Source: Saccoglossus kowalevskii
Taxonomy: Eukaryota; Hemichordata; Enteropneusta; Harrimaniidae
Assembly: GCF_000003605.2 (NCBI RefSeq)
Contig: NW_003151756.1
Coordinates: forward strand, 209,371 to 231,829
Length of the DNA stretch: 22,459 nt
Direction: 5' to 3'
The position numbers and the translations under genes were made by a program. Of the stretch, positions 19,030-22,459 are shown piece after piece. Each line of letters starts with the position of its first letter. Position 1 is the stretch's first letter. The notes beneath the pieces are model-generated. The model made no database searches and was not told where the DNA came from. It was given only the letters and a program-made list of their open reading frames with translations.

Positions 19030-19036
19030 TATAAAT
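19030..19036 (+). promoter_or_regulatory. TATA-like element for the 19181 gene
   Basis: Reads TATAAAT, about 150 bp upstream of the ATG at 19181; transcription would start near 19060 and leave a 5' UTR of about 120 nt. Position and sequence only. Confidence 0.4.
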
Positions 19037-19180
19037 CGAGCTAAACCCTCCGCATTGTTTGTCGTGGTGACACTATACGGTGGACTAACCTCTTCCAGTA
19101 CGAATGGTGAATTTATGTTTCCCGGAAATACTTGCACTTAAATCACATGACACCACACGTATTAAAGTCTTACGGTGACC

Positions 19181-19262
19181 ATGATCGCAAACCGCTACGT
19201 GAATATATTTGTCCTCATGTCTGTCGTGGGGAGTAGTACAACACAACATGACCCAACTCAAG
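19181..19262 (+). CDS. Likely first coding exon (signal peptide) of an unidentified secreted or membrane protein
   Basis: The ATG has A at -3 (gtgaccATGa). The 27-codon frame reads MIANRYVNIFVLMSVVGSS then TTQHDPTQ: a short polar start with one Arg, a hydrophobic core (VNIFVLMSVV) and a small-residue stretch suited to signal peptidase, then polar mature sequence. It ends at a strong donor CTCAAG|gtacgt, in phase 1. A signal-peptide exon with a phase-1 donor is typical of extracellular modular proteins and matches the phase used throughout genes A and B. I found no convincing next exon in the remaining 3.2 kb, so the rest of the gene probably lies beyond the window. A chance signal-like frame cannot be excluded. 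Confidence 0.5.
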
Positions 19263-20084
19263 GTACGTTGAAGCTTTGTTCAATATGTTTATGTACGCGA
19301 TCTGGGGTAGTTTAGTGTGGGGGCTTTATTACCCACCCCACCCCCACCCACCCATTACCCATGCAGTTATTTTATATACCATGAGCGAACACCGCCCTTC
19401 TTGTCCGGAAAGGAGAGGGAGCTATTCGAAGGATATACATGCATGCTCTGAATTTAATGGAAAAAAGGGTGTACTTTTTTAAGTTCGCATGGGCCGTTTT
19501 AAAAGACTGAATACTCGTCACAGGCCGGAGTCACAGGTCAAGCAGGAGACAGGCAAAAAAGAAAGTGCTGTTGTTTTCAGCCTGAGTTCAACCCGAACTA
19601 TACACATCAACAGAGACGTTCGAACAAAACAGAATGGTGTTACTCTAAAACAATGGTGTTTTGCTATGTCAAAAAGTCAGCATTCTATAAAAAAAATATG
19701 TCAATGAGGTAATTTGTTATTTAAAAAAAAAAAACGGTAGAAGGGGAGGGAGTAATAATTTTTACTAACGTTCGTGCAGTTATTTACAGTAACTGATATC
19801 AACAGGTAGTGGCGACTTGTTACTCATGAAAATAACACCATGTAGAGCCCCGACAACTATTTCTTGTTCGAATCATGGCCTTGGTGTCTGGAGATTGGGT
19901 TCTCCCATACAATTCATAATTCAGTTACAGGGTGAATACTATTTTAAATCAAAGTAAACATGAACTGTGTCCGCTAATTTCACAAGTTTCTGCATTCTGT
20001 AGTTCGATCAGCCAATGGGATGGAATGTGTCATTACCCCCCTGTACACACTATAGTACTCAGGTGACATTCAGTGTTTTTTTAA
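19263..20084. other. Presumed intron 1 of the 19181 gene, no exon found
   Basis: It contains a C-rich low-complexity patch (19331-19360) and a plus-strand open frame 19489-19707 (72 codons, Lys-rich) with no recognisable domain. One good acceptor-like site (tgttgttttcag at about 19579) would give a stop at once in phase 1, so it does not continue the 19181 exon. Confidence 0.4.
19331..19360. repeat. (CCCA)n low-complexity tract
   Basis: An imperfect run of accc/cccca units on the plus strand. Nothing indicates a specific role. Confidence 0.9.
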
Positions 20085-20088
20085 AGCC

Positions 20089-20100
20089 GGGGGGGGGGGG
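20089..20100. repeat. Poly(G) run of 12
   Basis: Twelve consecutive G after aaagcc. It lies at the left edge of a CpG-rich patch; homopolymer length may be an assembly estimate. Confidence 0.95.
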
Positions 20101-20440
20101 TCGTCACCCGCCCACGCGCGGGAATTGAGTCCCAAGCGACGATAACAACACACGCTAAAAACGCAAAGGCTCATGAGAAAACGCATGTTTGTAAGCAATG
20201 ACCCGCTTTAAATCACGCGCTGCACTGGTATAAGGTGGATCGGCGTGGACGGATTTCACGGTCTCTGTACGGAATAAGTTCAGTTTCTGGGTGGGAGTGT
20301 TCGGTCACAGTGACAAAGGGGAAGACGTGCCGTGCGTAGCTAGGCGAGTTTCTGCTGTACGCGAGCGTCGGTTCGAGGCAAGCAGTTCGTGACAGATAAC
20401 TAATTCCACGATAAATTCGGGTACGAACGGTGTTCATCTC
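20101..20440. other. CpG-rich patch, possible promoter or exon, unassigned
   Basis: GC content and CG dinucleotides rise sharply here compared with flanking AT-rich DNA (e.g. cacgcgcgggaa, gtacgcgagcgtcggttcgag). A minus-strand frame of 74 codons (20437-20213, starting MNTVRTRIYRGISYL, ending at TGA) spans most of it, but it has no known domain and no clear splice sites. It could be a CpG-rich promoter, an exon, or a GC-rich transposon fragment. Confidence 0.35.
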
Positions 20441-21539
20441 CTGAAGGCATTGTGATTGATTTAAAAAAAAGGTTTATGAATGTTTTATATAACAACTGTT
20501 CATGCTTAAGTGACATTCACCATATTTGTTGGTACTATTTTAAAGTTTTTGGGAATAAAAAATATAGTCAAATAATTATATGAAAGAAAAGAAAATACGA
20601 TCCGCCCAACAATAACAAAGCAATATTATTCTACCTTCCATGAAGTTAAAAAGTGTATTTAAAGTACGTGGCAATTGTCACATCGCGAGAAACCAGTCAG
20701 TGACGCAGGTGTGAACTTAGCAGACTGACTAGTTAAAAACTAACTACTAGTATATACATTTTGCTCTTTAACTAATCTATTTAATTTGTTTACTTGCTCT
20801 TATGTTATTTTAAATTTTATTATCCTTTTCTATTTTATTTGACTTTGTTCATCTTCTATAGAAAGAATAAAAATGTTATCTTACATGACACAATTCCAAA
20901 ACCGAACGTAGGCGGCGTATTCAAGTTCAAATTTCAAGCCAACGCATGCGCATTGCCATTCGAATTTGGCGGATTTTTTTGACGAAAGCATATGTGCCTG
21001 GAATCCAACTTCACCAAAAAATCATTCGCAGTTTGTTTTAAACCTCACGACCATAGACAGTATCTAGCCCAGAAGGTACTTGACCAACATGGAAAGTTTC
21101 TTTTATGTGTACGGAGCTAAAAAGAGATCCAACGGTTCTATGTTGTGTGTCAGCAGACGACATTAGAAAGCTGACCTGAGGTGCAAACACGAACCTGACG
21201 ATGGCATTCACAATTTCATACATATACACATTTTTGTTAGACATTTTTATTATAGACGCACGTGTTGGTCTACAAGTGGGTGGGATAAAAAACAAATGGA
21301 TGATACACTCCTACCCACTGTGCTTGAATAGGAACCCCACCCAACGACGTAACTTTTTGTAGTGAAAACATGATGGTGGAAGAGCATTTATTAGATGCAA
21401 ATAAAGAAATTGAGTAGGTTTCTATCTAAAATTCTTCAACAGTTTCTTGACTTGTGACTCATGCCTAGACTGATTGCAATCAAACTTAGTATGAGGTCAC
21501 AGAGGCTATGCTGCATATATCATTTTGTTTGACTATGAA
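20441..21539. other. AT-rich region, no gene recognised
   Basis: The longest frame is minus 21295-21038 (85 codons, e.g. FVFAPQVSFLMSSADTQH); it has no recognised domain. A strong polypyrimidine tract ending in cttctatag lies at about 20861 on the plus strand, but the frame that follows is stopped within about 17 codons in phase 1. Confidence 0.4.
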
Positions 21540-22459
21540 TATTATGAGGTTAGGGTTGGACCATTTGATTTTTGAGGGGGGGGGTCAGCTCAGTGAAAGG
21601 CAATTTTTTTTTTTTTATGTGTTTGGAATTTTTTTTTTTATCAGTAGGTTTGCTTGCAAATTTTTTTTTAGGAGTTCATCATATCCAACATTTTTTTTTC
21701 ATTATCTTCAACGGAGGTAGGAAAGACTTGATATTTTACTGCTATTTTACGTTTTTTGACAAAGTGGCCTCCATTTCGACAAATATGATCAAATCTCAAG
21801 ACAAAACAGTCGGCCATTTTGATCCAAATTTTGAAAAAAAAATATGACCTGCACGTGTAACCCAATATACATGATCATCATATAAAGTTTGATTGAAATC
21901 GCCCTATTCAGCTTCGGGAAACAGTTCCGGCACGTTACAGACTGAATTTAAGATATTAAACAAAATGGCCGCCATTTCGACAAATTTGATCAAAACATGG
22001 TGTTTTATTGTCTTGAAGTATAGTACCTATGTAAAAACTTTCAAGTGAATCAGGCGATATATTCTTTCAGAGGAATCAGCACAAAAATGAAAAGGCCGTG
22101 AGTCGGCCATTTTGAACCGAATCTTGAAAAAAAGTGACGTACTCCAATAACCCAATATGCATGATCACCATACAAAGTTTGATTGAAATCGCCCTGTTCA
22201 CGTTTAAATATCAGAATTTAGCAAATTTGAGGGACAAAATGGCTGCCAGTCAGCCATATTTTGTTGAATCGTATTGAAAATTAGCATATGTAGGTCATCA
22301 TAGATTGTCTGTATACCAAGTTTGAACGAGATCGGTCAAAGGCTGTCCGATAAATGGATGCAGAAGGACGGACGGAACCCAAATTAATAATCCCCGTTTT
22401 CGGATTCGTCCGAACTGGGACTAAAAAGGTTCGTCGGCAGTCTGAAAACAAACAAAAAA
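21540..22459. repeat. Dispersed repeat complex with degenerate tandem units, continuing to the window edge
   Basis: A left part has a G9-10 run and several long T runs. A right part contains three related units of about 90-100 bp at 21811-21910, 22104-22200 and 22251-22340. Each begins with cggccatttt or cagccatatt, passes an 'a-ttgaaaa' block, and ends near 'aaagtttgattgaaatcgccc' or its variant 'caagtttgaacgagatcggtc'. A further block, tggccNccatttcgacaaa, occurs at 21765 and 21966. The complex finishes with ggacggacggaaccc (22366-22380) and an AT-rich tail. Similar 'aagtttg...gaaatcgg...ggacggacgg' sequences are common dispersed repeats in marine invertebrate genomes. Confidence 0.7.

Noticed and set aside
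20340-20400. tRNA-like box B (cggttcgaggc) near 20366
   Set aside because: No box A at suitable spacing and no cloverleaf pairing could be seen.
1-22459. CRISPR array, prokaryotic operon or phage
   Set aside because: There are no regularly spaced repeats, no dense same-strand ORFs and no ribosome binding sites; introns, TATA boxes and LINE remains show eukaryotic DNA.

Overview
This is AT-rich eukaryotic DNA with intron-containing genes, long gene-poor stretches, TATA boxes and decayed retroelements. Two split genes encode secreted proteins with tandem laminin-G-like (LamG) jelly-roll domains. Together with a decayed non-LTR retrotransposon and repeats rich in 'ggccattttg' and 'ggacggacgg', this suggests a marine invertebrate. 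A hemichordate, cephalochordate or echinoderm is my best guess, as inference only.

The core of the window is a head-to-tail pair of paralogous genes on the minus strand. Gene A runs from 9558 down to 6861 and gene B from 15040 down to 11839. I reconstructed both by hand from splice signals. Each has four coding exons and three introns, all in phase 1. Exon 1 is 394 nt and exon 2 is 87 nt in both genes; exon 3 is 108 nt in A and 144 nt in B; the last exon is 1379 nt in A and 1337 nt in B. The predicted proteins are 655 aa (A) and 653 aa (B). Their order is signal peptide, a short two-Cys segment, a coiled-coil-like segment, a variable charged linker, then two LamG-like domains. Each gene has a TATA box about 60-100 bp upstream of its ATG. 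The exon for the second LamG domain is far more alike between the copies (about 95% DNA identity over roughly 300 bp, with one 90-bp identical run) than exon 1 (roughly 40% protein identity), which suggests gene conversion or strong constraint.

Left flank (1-6740): no recognisable host gene. Positions 2580-4665 hold a broken non-LTR retrotransposon on the plus strand, with reverse transcriptase and C-terminal landmarks in the correct order. A nearly perfect 30-bp tandem duplication sits at 6061-6120.

Between A and B: a possible plus-strand gene start (ATG at 10344) is cut off by a 150-N assembly gap. Intron 1 of gene B carries a possible tRNA-derived SINE.

Right flank (15100-22459): a possibly decayed minus-strand reading frame (16080-17062) whose in-frame stops are all TGA; three diverged copies of a repeat carrying a CTCF-like core; a likely signal-peptide first exon of another plus-strand gene (19181-19262, phase-1 donor); a CpG-rich patch; and a complex of degenerate tandem repeats from about 21540 to the window end.

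How the genes might work together is inference. A and B look like secreted, possibly oligomeric, carbohydrate- or matrix-binding proteins. The other predicted first exon (19181) also encodes a signal peptide with a phase-1 boundary, the typical architecture of shuffled extracellular modules.
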